A DNA stretch of 64,000 nt from Ectobius pallidus (GCA_964059195.1 CAXKWD010000011.1:11006451-11070450); one strand, 5' to 3'; positions 1 to 11,753 are shown, numbered from the stretch's first letter. The notes: generated by a model from the sequence alone, not told the origin. Numbers and translations: made by a program.

Positions 1-549
1 AAAAAAAAGTTTATAGTACTGGTATAACATTATTAAATTTAAAGGATTTCCGTTAATTAGGCTACACAATTCTTTTCCTGATGGTTGAATTATGTTGAAT
101 TTCATTTACTTTTTTACAAACAAAGACATCGTTTCTTACCCAATTCTATGTTTATCCGAATTATCATGAAAGTCCATTTCATGAATCAAATAAGGGGCGG
201 GAGTATGAAAATTTGAAAATCTTTGAGGCACCCAATGTTTTTCAAAAGTTGGCGCCACTGGAGTGGATTGAAATCTAGGGCAGGGTTCCAGGTAGAGATG
301 GGAATCAGTTACTTTTTTTGGAACAGTTACGTTACTGTTACAGTTACACGAAAGTAACTGTTCTTTATAACCGTTACCTGTTACTTTTCTTGTATATTAC
401 GTAGTTAATCGCCAGATCACTTCCCACTTGTAGGGGAATGCCCTTTATCTCCCCCCCCCCCCATAACGGTTATGGACGTAGCCAAGGCTGGGGCTCTAAG
501 GAGGGACCCCCCGAAATAAAAAACAGTTGTAAAATTTAGCTTTCAATTA

Positions 550-917
550 TGGATGATAATCGATAGTTAAAATATCGAGGTTAAAATCGGAGATAACCAT
601 CGATATGACGATAATATCGGCCTGAAAACATCGATGTATTTAGACAAAAAACATCGATGTATATTTAAAAAAGGCCATGGTATCAGAAAATTAGGCAAAA
701 TTCATAAATAAACAGAAGTATTTCCATGAAAACAATCGATGTAAAAAATCAACGTTTTGTGAAATTAAGCTCATGTAAATAAAATTATATCGTAGAACCA
801 AGGTAGCCTATTAATCTTCTTTTTGTTACAAAAACATCCATGTCGGGGAGAAACATCGATGTAGCAAATACATCAGTTGTTTTCCATCGATGTAAAAAAC
901 ATCGATTATCGTCATGA
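550..917. repeat. Foldback/MITE rich in ATCGAT palindromes
   Basis: Ends GATGATAATCGAT and ATCGATTATCGTCAT are inverted copies. The interior repeats ATCGATGT or close variants about nine times. It sits inside the 293-3979 element and abuts the following array. The family is not identified. Confidence 0.5.
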
Positions 918-1935
918 AAATAAACTTTTTGGAATTTTCCTGTGGTTTACAGCCTAAAAGATATAAGTATACCAAATGTCTAGTTTCTAGCTCATCTGGA
1001 AGTGGGCAAGCATTCATGTCAGTGAGCGAGCCCTTTTTTCGGGGGTTTTAGGGCTAAAAATATAAAAACTACTTTTTGGAATTTTCCTGTGGTTTCAGCC
1101 TAAAAGTTATATACTTATATGTGTGCCAAATTTAAAGTTTCTAGCTATAATGTCAGTGAGCGAGCCCTTTTTCGGGGGTTATAGTGCTAAAAATTAAAAA
1201 AAATACTTTTTTTTTGAATTTTCCTATGGTTTACAGCCTAAAAGCTATATGTGTACCAAATTTAAAGTTTCTAGCTCATCTGGAAGTGGGCAAACAGTAA
1301 TATCAGTGAGCGAGCCCTTTTTCGGAGGTTATAGGGCTAAACATTTTTAAAAATTACTTTTTTGGAATTTTCCTATGGTTTACAGCCTAAAAGCTACATG
1401 TGTATCAAATTTCAAGTTTCTAGCTCTTCTGGAAGTGAGCAAACAGTAATGTCAGTGAGCGAGCCCTTTTTCGGGAGTTTTTAGAGCCAAAAATAAAAAA
1501 AAAACACTTTTTGGAATTTTCCTGTGGTTTACAGCCTAATAACTATATGTGTACCAAATTTCAAGTTTCTAGCTCATCTCGAAGTGAGCGAGCCCTTTTT
1601 CGGAGGTTTTTAGGGCTAAAAATTAAAAAAATTACTTTTTGAAATTTTCCTGTGGTTTAGAGCCAAAAAGCTATATGTGTACCAAATTTAAAGTTTCTAG
1701 CTAATCTGGAAGTGGGCAAACGTTAATGTGAGTGAGCGAGCCCTTACTCGGGGGTTTTAGGGCTAAAAATTAAAAAAAACTTTTTTGGAATTTTCCTGTG
1801 GTTTACAGCCTAAAAGCTATATGTGTACCAAATTTCAAGTTTCTAGCTCATCTGGAAGTGGGCAAACATTAATGTCAGTGAGTCAGTCAGTCAGTCAGTC
1901 AGTCAGCCGTGTGGCTTTATATTATAGGGATTTTA
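918..1935 (+). repeat. Tandem array of about 130-150 bp units, about seven copies
   Basis: Each unit runs TTTTTGGAATTTTCC, GTGGTTTACAGCCTAAAAG, ACCAAATTTCAAGTTTCTAG, GTCAGTGAGCGAGCCC, TTTTTCGGGGG and GGGCTAAAAAT. The last unit ends in a short GTCA/GTCAGTCA tract and the terminus GGCTTTATATTATAGGGATT. Single copies of the same unit with the same terminus occur at 29.5 and 60.3 kb, so this is an internally amplified member of a dispersed family. The open frame at 1785-2153 lies in the repeat and is not a gene. Confidence 0.85.
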
Positions 1936-2159
1936 TTATTAGTAGTAAAATTATCAATATTATTTCGAATAACTTACTACAGTTATTGAATTCATATTTC
2001 ATGCTATATACCCACATTCTAAGTTTAAATTATCCAGTAAAGGCAATATCGTATTTTGATAAATTTTTTAAGTGGTATGTAAAGCAAGAAATATATATGA
2101 GATCAGACAGCATGAATTCTATGCATGAACTCTTTACGCCCATTAATAATTAAGAAAAT

Positions 2160-2320
2160 AACTTTTTTTTAAATTTATTTATTTTATTATTTTTATTTTT
2201 TGTTATTTTATATTTTTTTTTTTTTGTTTTTTTTTATTTTTTAATTTTTATTTTTTTGTTTTTTATTATTTTAATTTTTTATTATTTTAATTTTTTTAAT
2301 TATTTTTGTTTTTCAAATAT
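2160..2320. repeat. Low-complexity T-rich tract
   Basis: Almost entirely T with scattered A and G, between the two tandem arrays. No gene content. Confidence 0.85.
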
Positions 2321-2368
2321 TGGAAGTAACAGATGTAACGAAAGGCGAAAGTCACGGATAAAACATTT

Positions 2369-2632
2369 GTAACAGAAATATTAGAATTAACTGTAACAGG
2401 TCAGAGTAACTGGAGCAGATGGAAATAACAGTAACAGGTCAGAGTAACTGGAGCAGGTGGAAATAACAGTAACGGGTCCGAGTAACTGGAGCAGGCGAGA
2501 GTAACAGTAACAGGTCAGAATAACTGGAGCAGGTGGAAATAACAGTAACGGGTCCGTGTAACTGGAGCAGGTGGAAATAACAGTAACGGGTCCGTATAAC
2601 TGGAGCAGGTGAAAATAATGTAACGGGTGTAA
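2369..2632. repeat. 38-bp tandem repeat, about six copies
   Basis: The unit is GTAACTGGAGCAGGTGGAA followed by ATAACAGTAACGGGTCCGA. Occurrences of GTAACTGGAG start near 2406, 2444, 2482, 2520, 2558 and 2596. The GTAAC core matches the subterminal motifs of the enclosing hAT element. Confidence 0.85.
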
Positions 2633-3479
2633 CTCTCGACGCGTTACTTTGTTCCAGACCAGTTACATTCGCTCGACACCGACAAATTTCTCAACGCAAC
2701 TAATAATAACAATAATAATAAGTAAATAAATAAAATAAAAATCAAAACAAAAAATAAAAGTATTAAAAAAACCCTGAGAAAAAGGAGAGCTGCTGAGAAA
2801 TTTGGAGAAACTATACAGAATTCTTATATATTTATATATCTTTACACGCTAGCGGCCGTAATTTTGAAGATATTTGAACCAAATTTTATTATGTTATTTC
2901 TAGGCCCAATAGTTAATGAGCAAAATTGGCCCAAGTGGGGGGGGGGGGTCGTGGGAGGGGGTTGAAATTTTGAAAAAAATTATATCTCGGCCCCTATGAA
3001 GTATAGAGAGAAACTTTGTTGGAATAAATTAGAGTACTCCCTATGGAGTTCACAGTGACAGTAACGATTCGGGGGTTTTAGGGGTACGAGTAGGGGTGGG
3101 GGATGGAAATTCGAAATTTTTGAAACCACGTCTTGTGGGGTATCGTTGAAAAGCTCTTGATGAGTACTCTACAAATCAATACCTAGTTTCTCGATAGCTC
3201 TCATATAAGGCGAGATTTGAATGTTTTAAAAAAGTGCTCTTTCCTCTTTTTTTGCAGTTATTATTGCGGGTTTATCATGCCAAGGCTAAAGAAGAAGAGA
3301 ACTGCGCAGTGACAATAAATTAAACCAAAAGCACTTCGAAATCTACCTCAGCCTGTAGGCCTTCCTAAAGGGATTTTATTTGACTTCACATAAATGCAAT
3401 TAATAGGAAATGATCAATCTCCGCCATTTCATGCAGATGTCTAAACTTAAATAGATGAATTTTCGCTTCTCATTGTAAT

Positions 3480-3560
3480 GATTGCTCGATGGCGTAGTGG
3501 GTAAGATGAAGGGCTAATATGCTAGCGGTCCCGTGTTCGGATCTCCTTGGGTCGAACATT
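3480..3560 (+). repeat. tRNA-like SINE head
   Basis: TGGCGTAGTGGGTAAGA resembles a pol III A box, and about 35 bp on GTCCCGTGTTCGGATCTC resembles a B box (GGTTCGAATCC). There is no clean tRNA acceptor stem, so it is read as the head of a decayed SINE. Confidence 0.45.
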
Positions 3561-3987
3561 TAAAGGATATGAATAGATAGGTAGGGTAAAGGAGAAAACG
3601 GATTGAATAGTAGGAAAGGGTAAAGAAGTGGTGAAAGGGGGGGAGTCAGAATTTCCAATACTGCTAGTAGTTCCACCATTCACATCTAGATGTCTCGAGT
3701 GGGAAGAGCTAAAGGGACGACCTGTTTTTCCCTCGTTTTTTAATAAAAAATCCCGGGGGAGGACCCCCATTTTTTGGATTTACAAATAATAGCAAACTTT
3801 CGTCTGTGTTGGTCCCTCCTTTCAGTATTTTCTGGTTCCGCCTTTGGTTGAGACGAAAATAAGATATCCTAGGAGGAGCTTTGGTAACCGTTACTTTTGA
3901 TTTTTTGTAACAGGTCGTTACCGTTACATACATGTAACAGTTACAAAGTAACAGTTACAAGAAATATTCCCCATCTCTAGTTCCAGG

Positions 3988-4805
3988 TCTTGGCGCAGTG
4001 GATCCAGTCTGGGACAGAATCCCGAGCCGGGCTGAGGCCTGAGTGAATGTTGCCCGGTGGATAGTGGCTAGAATTACGCCATGTAACGACGCGATATGCT
4101 GTCCACGGTTTCCATAATAAAATGTGCAGAACGGAGAGGTTCCATCAACTAAGTGATCAGTGTCAATGTAAGCTATGTGGGAACAAGTGTGGGAGATACC
4201 ATGTGATGGAATGCAAGAACAGACCACAACGAAACGAAATTTTGTCAGGAATAAACAAACATGCACATTGTGCTAATTTCCTAATATTATTATAGTGGCT
4301 AGGTGATGTGGAGTGGTGAACCAACAGGAATTAATTTACTAGGGCCCGCCAATATAATTGTTCGGAGGTTTAACTGTATTTGGGCACAGTTAATTAAACA
4401 TTATATGCAATGATCTGCATTTAATGTCGATTAACTATAGACGGACAATTAATTATACTTTATTCTCACTCTCTCTAGAACATAATGAAATATCTCCATT
4501 AGCCTTCTTGCACTGGAACCCGTACTTGCCATCAATTAAACTATTTTAACAGTTTATTGGATAACTACAAATAACTGGGCTACTGCTTGGAAAAGTAATT
4601 GTCCAGTTATATGGTTTTCTGTTATCCTGTTATTTGGATACAATATAATGGTCATTTGAGCAATTACTTGCTCAGTTAACCAATTACATCTCATCTGGAT
4701 AATACCGACTCTACGTGGCAGACACATAACTGGAGCAACTTCTTGCAGAAAAGATATTGAACAGATGGTGAGGCGTCATCAGTACTCTTACTATTAGTCA
4801 AGAGT
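3988..4805. other. Unassigned AT-rich sequence
   Basis: I see no convincing coding frame or repeat end here beyond short AT-rich runs. The minus-strand open frame at 3955-4266 overlaps the hAT terminus and has no recognisable domain. Confidence 0.5.
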
Positions 4806-4946
4806 AGGGCCCGGGGGTTTAGCCAATAATTCAAGTTACTGGTGCACAAAGCATAGAAAGCTTTCTGAGTTAGTAAACAACTTGCACTTCCTGTGGCAGG
4901 TCACGCGGCATTAGGTGCGGAATATTGCTGTGAGTGAAGTCAAACC

Positions 4947-5860
4947 ATGCATAAACGAGGACGTCAGAAAAAAGGCACCATTGTGGCTGAATATGACAGT
5001 GAGTATTTTTCCTCTGATGATCGGAATATTGTTTGTAAATTATGTGCAACAAACATAAGAAGTGGCTACCATAAATATGTAAAACAACATAGGCATTTCA
5101 CAAGCAAGAAGCATAAAGACATGTTGATTTATATGAAGAGGAACGTCAAATTTTAGTTCAGACAGAGATAATGCCTTTTTTAGTGATCTGTGCAACATGA
5201 TGGTGGGCGCCCACATTCCCTACTGGAAACTCGAAAATCAGTTTCTGGATAAATAACACTGGTAAAATGTTGCCATCTGAAAGAACATGATGCAAAGAAT
5301 ATCTGAAACAGTGCTACGAAAATGTATTAAAAAATATTAGAAGCAGTAAAGCATGGGTTTCCATAGACGAAAAGACAGATTGTGTTGGGAGGAGTGTAGC
5401 GCATGTAATTGTTGGCACGCTAAGTGAAAAACATCTGGGAGAAAGATGTTTATTAACATCAGAATCAATACATTTTAAACTTGTTTGAACAGTCAATGCT
5501 ACTGTCATGGTCAGATTGTGTTAAACGTGAAAGAGTCCTCCTGTTTACTGATGAGGCCCCCTATATGCAAAAGCTGCTAAGGAAATACAGAAACTGTAGA
5601 CTGGTGCATGTGACTTCCAGCATTGCACAAGGTCACTGCAAGTGTACGATCCTCATTTCCAGATGCAGACAGTTTCATTTCTCATGGAAATAAAACACTT
5701 CTGAGATCGCCTGTGAGACTAAGAACCTTTACAGAAGCTAAACCAGACATCCCTTTACATCCGAAACCTGTTGTGACCAGATGGTGTACTTGGTTGGATG
5801 CTGCCTGTACTATGCAAAATACTAGTCTACCCTCAGTTTACAAAGTATACCCTCAAAAAA
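4947..5860 (+). pseudogene. hAT transposase, frameshifted and truncated
   Basis: 4947-5156 encodes a BED-type zinc finger start: CKLC followed by two His pairs in the stretch CATNIRSGYHKYVKQHRHF. After a gap, 5320-5460 reads KAWVSIDEKTDCVGRSVAHV then IVGTLSEKH (the catalytic-core DETTD region, Asp present). 5481-5560 carries LLSWSDCVKRERVLLFTDEA, and 5650-5800 carries SSFPDADSFISH then KPVVTRWCTWLDA, matching the TRWGTWLDA block of CGBP1-like hAT transposases. The pieces lie in different frames, so at least three frameshifts or small deletions separate them. No C-terminal dimerisation block is found. It is dead; identity by family recall is fairly secure. Confidence 0.8.
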
Positions 5861-5972
5861 TATAATAAGATGCCAGAAATACATATGAAGTAATGTGGAC
5901 AACATTTATATTTATTATATATATATATATATTTCTGGCATCTTATCTTATTATATTTTTTTGAGGGTATAA
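5846..5972. repeat. Inverted repeat with short spacer
   Basis: TATACCCTCAAAAAATATAA and GATGCCAGAAAT at 5846-5882 recur in reverse complement at about 5931-5972, separated by an AT dinucleotide run. It replaces the C-terminal part of the hAT transposase. Confidence 0.85.
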
Positions 5973-6094
5973 GGCGAAAAATTAACTCTTATACTTTGTA
6001 AAATTCTCCCTCAAAGACAATGAAGATGAAATTTATCAATAATACTCTCAGTTTGTTGAAACCGGTACTAAATATTCTTGACGACATCTTCAGG

Positions 6095-6260
6095 ACATCT
6101 TTTTTTGCAGATTTGGAGTTCCAACAATTAAAAACAAAACTGCATTTTGTCACATTTATAAAAATAAGACAAGCTTTTGTGAATTTTTTAAATATTTATA
6201 AACGTGAAAAAAATGCAGTTTTGATTTTGTTGGAACTCCAAACCTGCAAAAAAAGATGCC
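6095..6260. repeat. Foldback sequence, arms about 65 bp
   Basis: ATCTTTTTTTGCAGATTTGG at the left arm returns as the reverse complement CCAAACCTGCAAAAAAAGAT at the right arm, and similarity continues inward through AGTTCCAACAA and AAAACTGCATTTT. Confidence 0.85.
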
Positions 6261-6299
6261 CTAAAGATGATGCAAGCGCACCGAAAGGCCTAGACGGTG

Positions 6300-6424
6300 A
6301 ATTATACAGTGAGTCTCTCTCGACTGGAGGCCGGGCTAGCGGCAAAAGAGTTGATGACTCACTGCAGCAGTCACGTTTCACCGCTTGCCCGGCCCCAGTC
6401 CGAGAGAGACTCACTGTATAATAA
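6300..6424. repeat. Near-perfect GC-rich palindrome, arms about 42 bp
   Basis: TTATACAGTGAGTCTCTCTC at the left mirrors GAGAGAGACTCACTGTATAA at the right. Arms continue through GACTGGAGGCCGGGC and GCCCGGCCCCAGTC. The GC-rich arms contrast with the AT-rich surroundings. Confidence 0.9.
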
Positions 6425-6609
6425 ATTATCGTTGAGCAACTGGTATCACATAATATATTTTATTTTATTGAATGTTCACATTAAAGTGCGCCATTGAAAA
6501 CGAGTCACCCCTTCCCTCGTGTTTACAAGATACAGGTAGCGTAGGGCTGTAACCCAGTCACCACTAACCTGATGTAATGTTTTTGTGGCTAAACCCCCGG
6601 GCTGAATAT

Positions 6610-8319
6610 CTGAATTTTTCATTCTATTAGGCATAACATTGCCCACCTTTAACGGTAATCTAACCTAACTACATTATATTGAGAACTAGTGCCACTTCGG
6701 ACAACAATAAGTCGGAATTTGTATTGTACCGCTACGAAAAGTGCTGAATACTTTTAAAATAAAAATCTATTAATTACAAAAAGAATGAATGAATCGTAAC
6801 AACAGTTGTAACTAAAATGAATACAATTCCTACACATCCTTAACTTTATAACGAATTGAATTAAAAACTACATATTATCATTTAAATAATTATATGGTTT
6901 TTGAATATAATTCTAAAAAAAAATACCGTTTTGGTGTCACGGGACTGAAAAAGACAATTCTAGCTGAGTTCGCCCCAAACCCATTCGAGTTTCTGCGCCA
7001 CCCTAAATAATTTATATGCATACATCGTGGATCGTAACGTTCATGTTATGTCAAAAAACGTGGGAAAAAGTAAGGAGTGTGACTGTCACAACCCATATTC
7101 TGCATCCAACATCTTGACTTCTTGACATGAACAACCCACATTCTGCATCCAACATTTTGACTTCTTGACATGAAAAAGCCCAAAATGGATGTCATTCGCG
7201 GATAAAATGTTAGATCAACATCCAAATGAAACTATCTAGAGGATGTTTCAGAATTTAAAAAAAGGAATCTGAGCCAGAAAGTTAATTTGAATCTTTGTTA
7301 CAGGAAACCGTGATAAGAGTGTTACCCGGTCTAGTGCTTCCCAAAGAAAAACAAAGGGGTGGGGATGAGGGTGATGCAGAGGGGATTGAGTATTGCTGCA
7401 TATTTTTTTCCCCTACGACCAATTTCCGACCAGACATCAAGGAGGGAAGACAGCAAGAGTAGTGAAAATAAGATTGAGGAAAATTGTTTTGGGTAACAAT
7501 CCTTACGTAAATTGCTGTGTCCGTCTTTTGTAAACTATTTTCATTCGTCTCCAGCAATTCAAGGCAAAGTCAGCTCAGTCCATTTTTCTTTTTAACTGAA
7601 AACATGTTGAAATAGGACTTGGACAACGGTAACACTCGTTACAAATTCAATACGTTCCACCAACTTCAAAAACTCATATACAGTCACAAAACGAGAAAAT
7701 TCCTATGCGGTTTCGTAAACTACAATAGTGGTATGATGCCTTGGAAAACCAGCCGTTCAGAAAACCCGAAGTCAAATGTTCAATCTGGGGATCCTGTCGG
7801 GGAGGCAGAACGGCAATTTGTTTGAGAATGACCATAATATTTTTCAACCTAAATATTTCCTAAATAAACATAGGACGTGTAGTTTTTTACATGCACGCTT
7901 AGAAACAATAGCTGCTCATTGCTGTCAGAACGGCGCAACAGGAAAGGAGCCAGACAATATGCAAAACTGGTTAACGCCTCACACCTTCCTTCAAGTTATC
8001 GTAGACATGATGGGCTAACAGATCAGCCTACATTTACAATACATAATTCCTGCTCCTATAGACCTAGACTACAGAGTATTAACTTAAGTTTGTATTTTCT
8101 TCTTATTTCATCTATAGTGTTTTGCAGATGACAAGTCGTTTTGTCCTTCTTGCATAGATACGCGGTCCAATCAGAGACGGCGAGACTGAGGGAAGACTCT
8201 TATTGCTAGCGGCGCTCCTTTAGCCCGTACACGTGATTGGAGGTGAAGGAAATGGCTTCTCATTTGAAAAGTACTGTAAATATAATCGCAATATACCTAT
8301 CGGTGATAACTAGGGGGCG
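6610..8319. other. Unassigned AT-rich sequence
   Basis: No recognisable coding domain. A direct repeat of about 50 bp (ACCCACATTCTGCATCCAAC) occurs twice near 7090-7170. Open frames at 7282-7557 and 7619-8131 have no family features and look accidental. Confidence 0.5.
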
Positions 8320-8500
8320 GATTTCTATGACATGTCATATTTTTCCTCTTTGCATTATTTCAGGTTACCGACTAATTTAAACCCGATTCCAAGCATCCTG
8401 GTGAAAATGGAACGGCTTTTATTGTGCATATAACTGCATATTTAGGAAATTTTCAACTATTGTAGCATATTTAGTACGAATATGCATATTTAGGTCATAT
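8310..8500 (+). mobile_element. Left-end fragment of a hAT element
   Basis: TAGGGGGCGGATTTCTATGA followed by CATGTCATATTTTT closely resembles the left end of the TAGGGTTCGG family at 16151. Repeated CATATTT motifs follow. No matching right end was found. Confidence 0.45.
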
Positions 8501-8639
8501 TTTTTGGCATATTTTTGTGTGCACATTACAGAAATGTGCATTATAATGATACTTTTTGAAAGTTTTTAATATGAAAATGCATTTATTCAAACCATAATGA
8601 GCTGAGATGAAATGTGATAAACTGCAAATATTTTCAGTA

Positions 8640-8789
8640 TAGACAGAAGGGAAAAGACCACCTGGAAGACCTAGATGTAGGTGGGAGGACAATATTAGGA
8701 TAGATTTAAAGGAAGTAGGATGGAGTTAGCACAGAACAGGGTTGAATGGCGGGCTCAGGTAAGCGCGGCAATGAACCTTCGGGTTCCAT
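8640..8789 (+). pseudogene. LINE ORF2 C-terminus fragment
   Basis: The plus strand reads GKRPPGRPRCRWEDNIRIDL then KEVG, the conserved arginine-rich tail after the reverse transcriptase, and closes with MNLRVP and a stop at about 8789. Frameshifts lie between. It is the extreme 3' end of the same LINE lineage as the RT pieces at 31.8-36.4 kb, judged from recalled cockroach LINE proteins. Confidence 0.75.
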
Positions 8790-8849
8790 AAAAAAGATAA
8801 TATTCGTTTAGCTTGCTGAGAAATTGTCTGCTGCCATTGAGTGAGTGAC

Positions 8850-8890
8850 AGTAATAATAATAACAGTAATAATAATAACAGTAATAATGA
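8850..8890. repeat. AAT/AACAGT microsatellite
   Basis: Imperfect AGTAATAATAATAAC units. The leucine-rich minus-strand frame here is an artefact of the repeat. Confidence 0.8.
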
Positions 8891-9081
8891 TATCCTCACC
8901 ATGTCATTTATCTGCGTAAGCGTCATGAACTTGGCAGTACATGAAATGACTTTGGGAACAAAATAATAATACACAACCTGAAATTAAGTAATAATCATGT
9001 ACAGGACGAATGACGTAAGCTGGGCTTACAGAAACACACAAGCATCAATGGCTAATATGCATAATAAATAGTATGTGCTTG

Positions 9082-9320
9082 TTATTCTCTATCCCATTTA
9101 AGAACGATCCTGTTCAAAACAAAGAGGCGTGGCTGTCAAAGCCCGCACGTGTTCACCGTGTTTATGTTAGTTTGTTTATTCTCAGTACAACTGACCCGCA
9201 TGGTCGTCGTGAACAATGAATCCTTTGTTTTGTTTGCCAATTGTAATTCTCACGTGCGGGCTATGACAGCCACGCCTCTTTGTCTTGAACAGGGACGTTC
9301 TTAAATGGGATAGAGAATGC
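9082..9320. mobile_element. Palindromic MITE, about 240 bp, arms about 70 bp
   Basis: ATTCTCTATCCCATTTAAGA and AGAGGCGTGGCTGTC at the left return in inverted order at the right (GACAGCCACGCCTCTTTGTC, TCTTAAATGGGATAGAGAAT). Arms are about 93 percent identical by eye. Superfamily not assigned. Confidence 0.85.
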
Positions 9321-9329
9321 AACGATGAC

Positions 9330-9804
9330 GATGCCAGTGAGAGTTTGTTATTTCACGTGTAAATGTTGATATTACTGTTGCATGAACTTACGAACACTCG
9401 TTAGTCACACCCTGCTAATGGCGCAAACTAATGACATTAACCAATCACGTCTTGTCACATGATGCGAATTTTCCGCGAACTCTCTGTGAGTTCTCCTCCC
9501 CTTTGTTTTCTCAAACTAGAATGGGATCAATTAGTCACAAATTTCGAGTTTCTACTTGGAGTCGTAAGAATAAATTTCGTATGCATGATTGCATGCACAA
9601 AGATCGAGCGGCGAGAGCACGGATAACCCAGTTACTTACTTATTGCATACCCAGGCGGCTTCTTTGTCGGATGGGGGATTTTGACGCCAGCCCATCCCAT
9701 TCTATTGTTACCGCACTACTCAGATGGTTAACTCAGCCAATGAAAATTTAATAAATTGTAAAGATGCTGTCCTCATAACTTACCGTTACTGCCCAAACAC
9801 CATC
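9330..9804. other. Unassigned sequence
   Basis: Contains the open frame 9431-9751 (106 codons) with no recognisable domain, signal or repeat. It may be chance. Confidence 0.4.
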
Positions 9805-10017
9805 CCGTTAATAGGGGTGCCCAACCCCCCCCCCAACCTGATTGGCTGTCGACAAGGGCACCCATATGATATTTTCTAGGGGGGGGCATTTTTTTAATTT
9901 ATTTATTTTTTGTCGCTTTAACTTCTTGGGCCACTTTGTAACATATATTAATAATGTAATAAGTGCAACAATGACGTAAACAAGAAATTGTTACCTAAGT
10001 CGGGTGTCCACTCTAGG

Positions 10018-10554
10018 GAAATTTTTAAATATTGAACTAATAAAAATCACATTTTACGCTATTTTAAAACTGAAAAACCAGTTAGCAAATTTGTTTGCTA
10101 TACTCTAAGATATGGCAACTTAAACAAGAAATTGTTACCTAAGTTATAATACTTATTACTATTTATAAGAAAAGTTAAATAACACATGGAACAGTGGACA
10201 TAATAGGCCTTCTCATTATGTTATGAAAACAAAATAACTGCTATATCATATTTGACACACCAACAAATCTTGTTTAATTAAATAAATATGTTTTTAAAAA
10301 TACAAATATAGAATTTTAGGTTTTGACTTTTGGGGGTCCAAACCTCCTTTACCCCCTTTCCTAATCCACTATGGATTCTGCTTCCATGTTGTCGATTTGG
10401 TAAAACTTCTGCAAACTTTTTATGTCTCAACTGACTTTCAAATAATTGTCTTAAAAGAAAAACACCTGACTATAATTATTAATAGGCCTATACATTTTTT
10501 TCCTTTCCCAGATAGCTGCCCCCCCCCCCCTGCCCTCGGGTATGGGCGCCCATG
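10018..10554. mobile_element. MITE family A, copy 1
   Basis: Aligns along its length with 14285-14768 and with 22951-23731. Shared blocks include TTTTAAATATTGAACTAAT, TTAGCAAATTTGTTTGC, ACTTAAACAAGAAAT and ACACATGGAACAGTGGA. Ends in CGGGTATGGGCGCCCATG. Confidence 0.8.
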
Positions 10555-10979
10555 ACTGTCGAAATTCTTCATCTTTATCTTGAAGATTTACATCAATATA
10601 TGGGTTCCATTTATCTTCCCCACTGCTTCTACTTTCAGTAATATTGTATTACGTATTATGTTTCAGTTTATACGGATGTTTCTTTCTGCAGTGATTTTGC
10701 CATTTGTCATGCCTAATAATGGCATTGCACAATAATTCTAAACACTTATATTTAAATAAGTTAGTTTTTTTTTGGCATTTTCGAGATGCCGAGATGGACT
10801 GAAACCAGTAGCCGTAACCTCAAGTTTCAAATTAAGAATGCAGCATTGGTTATAGACAGATTTTTCCACACCTTCCCTCCCCTTCTTATAAAGTGGCACG
10901 TGCTTTTGAGTGCAGTAAAATCACTTCCGAGAATTATTATTATTGCAGGCGGCATTGTAGAAAGACTGTAATAAATAAC

Positions 10980-11205
10980 CCAGTCTGCGTGTAAAGCTTG
11001 ACGCACACACAGTCTTTCTTTTGCAGCAACACGAAGCGACAAAAGACAAGTCTCCTTGCCACATGCTACAAGTTGACTTGTCGCCGGGACGCATGCGTCA
11101 CCCTTCGACATAATTCCACGTGTCGAACAGTGTCGTCGCTATCCAACAGCCAGCGGGTCGGTGCGACTTGTAGCATGCGACATGGGCTGCATGCACTTGC
11201 ATAAA
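10980..11205. repeat. GCATGCGACA-type repeat, copy 1
   Basis: Contains ACATGCTACAAGTTGACTTG, then GACGCATGCGTCACC and ACTTGTAGCATGCGACATGG in opposite order, so partly inverted. Related motifs recur at 12235-12350. Probably a small palindromic MITE. Confidence 0.5.
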
Positions 11206-11753
11206 CAAAGCTATGAAAACAAACAAGGGTCTTCGTAGAGCAGGGCATTTAAGTCACAGCCACGTCAGCATAAAGGAAGAGAAAGAAAATAACTATATCG
11301 GGTCTCGTTGAAGTTTTAAAACTTAATAAATTGTTTCCTTCAAATCCCAATAATTGCCAGTAGTTCAATTGAAATGGGAAGCAGCAATGAAAGTAGTTGT
11401 TAACATATGTACATTCGAAATTAGGCTTGAAAAATAATAATTCCTTTATTGCAACCAATGGTTATATCATGATGAATGAGCACTGGTAGAATGATGTATT
11501 GCAGGGGAAACAGGAGCCCACCCCAATAGACAAAGTCAGGTAACAGTAAACTTAAGTGACAGCAAGCTAAGTATTACGCCATAAGAACCTTACATTTTTA
11601 CAATTATTGCATAACCTGTCAATAGACCAAGTTAGTGCATTCTCAAGACACAATAATATAGAAAATAAAATAAAAAATATATAAGGATTATAGACCAGTC
11701 TGATTGATGTTACATAGAAATAAGACCATATTACGATTACATTGTTACGTTAT

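Larger units (their letters stand above)
293..3979. mobile_element. Non-autonomous hAT-type DNA transposon, about 3.7 kb
   Basis: The ends are inverted: TAGAGATGGG at the left and CCCATCTCTA at the right, each followed inward by GTTAC/GTAAC-rich subterminal repeats. The 8-bp sequence GTTCCAGG is directly repeated outside both ends (285-292 and 3980-3987). An 8-bp duplication with short TIRs is the hAT signature. No transposase is recognisable inside; the interior is a foldback, two tandem arrays, poly-T tracts and a tRNA-like segment, so it probably moved in trans or grew by secondary insertion. Confidence 0.8.
4806..6606 (+). mobile_element. Decayed autonomous hAT transposon (CGBP1-like lineage)
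   Basis: Left end TAGGGCCCGGGGGTTTAGCCA and right end TGGCTAAACCCCCGGGCTGA are inverted repeats enclosing the broken transposase at 4947-5860. A clean target-site duplication could not be recognised. The 3' half of the transposase is replaced by foldback sequences. Confidence 0.65.

Noticed and set aside
1785..2153. 122-codon open frame with a Ser/Val/Gln repeat
   Set aside because: It lies in the last unit of a tandem array, and the repeat residues come from GTCA simple sequence.
3480..3560. Possible intact tRNA gene
   Set aside because: A- and B-box-like motifs exist but no acceptor stem pairing; SINE head is more likely. The same applies to 13217, 15525, 28284 and 33300.
8726..8974. Leucine-rich minus-strand frame that looks like a signal peptide
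   Set aside because: The poly-Leu stretch is a translated AAT microsatellite and the frame overlaps a LINE tail on the other strand.
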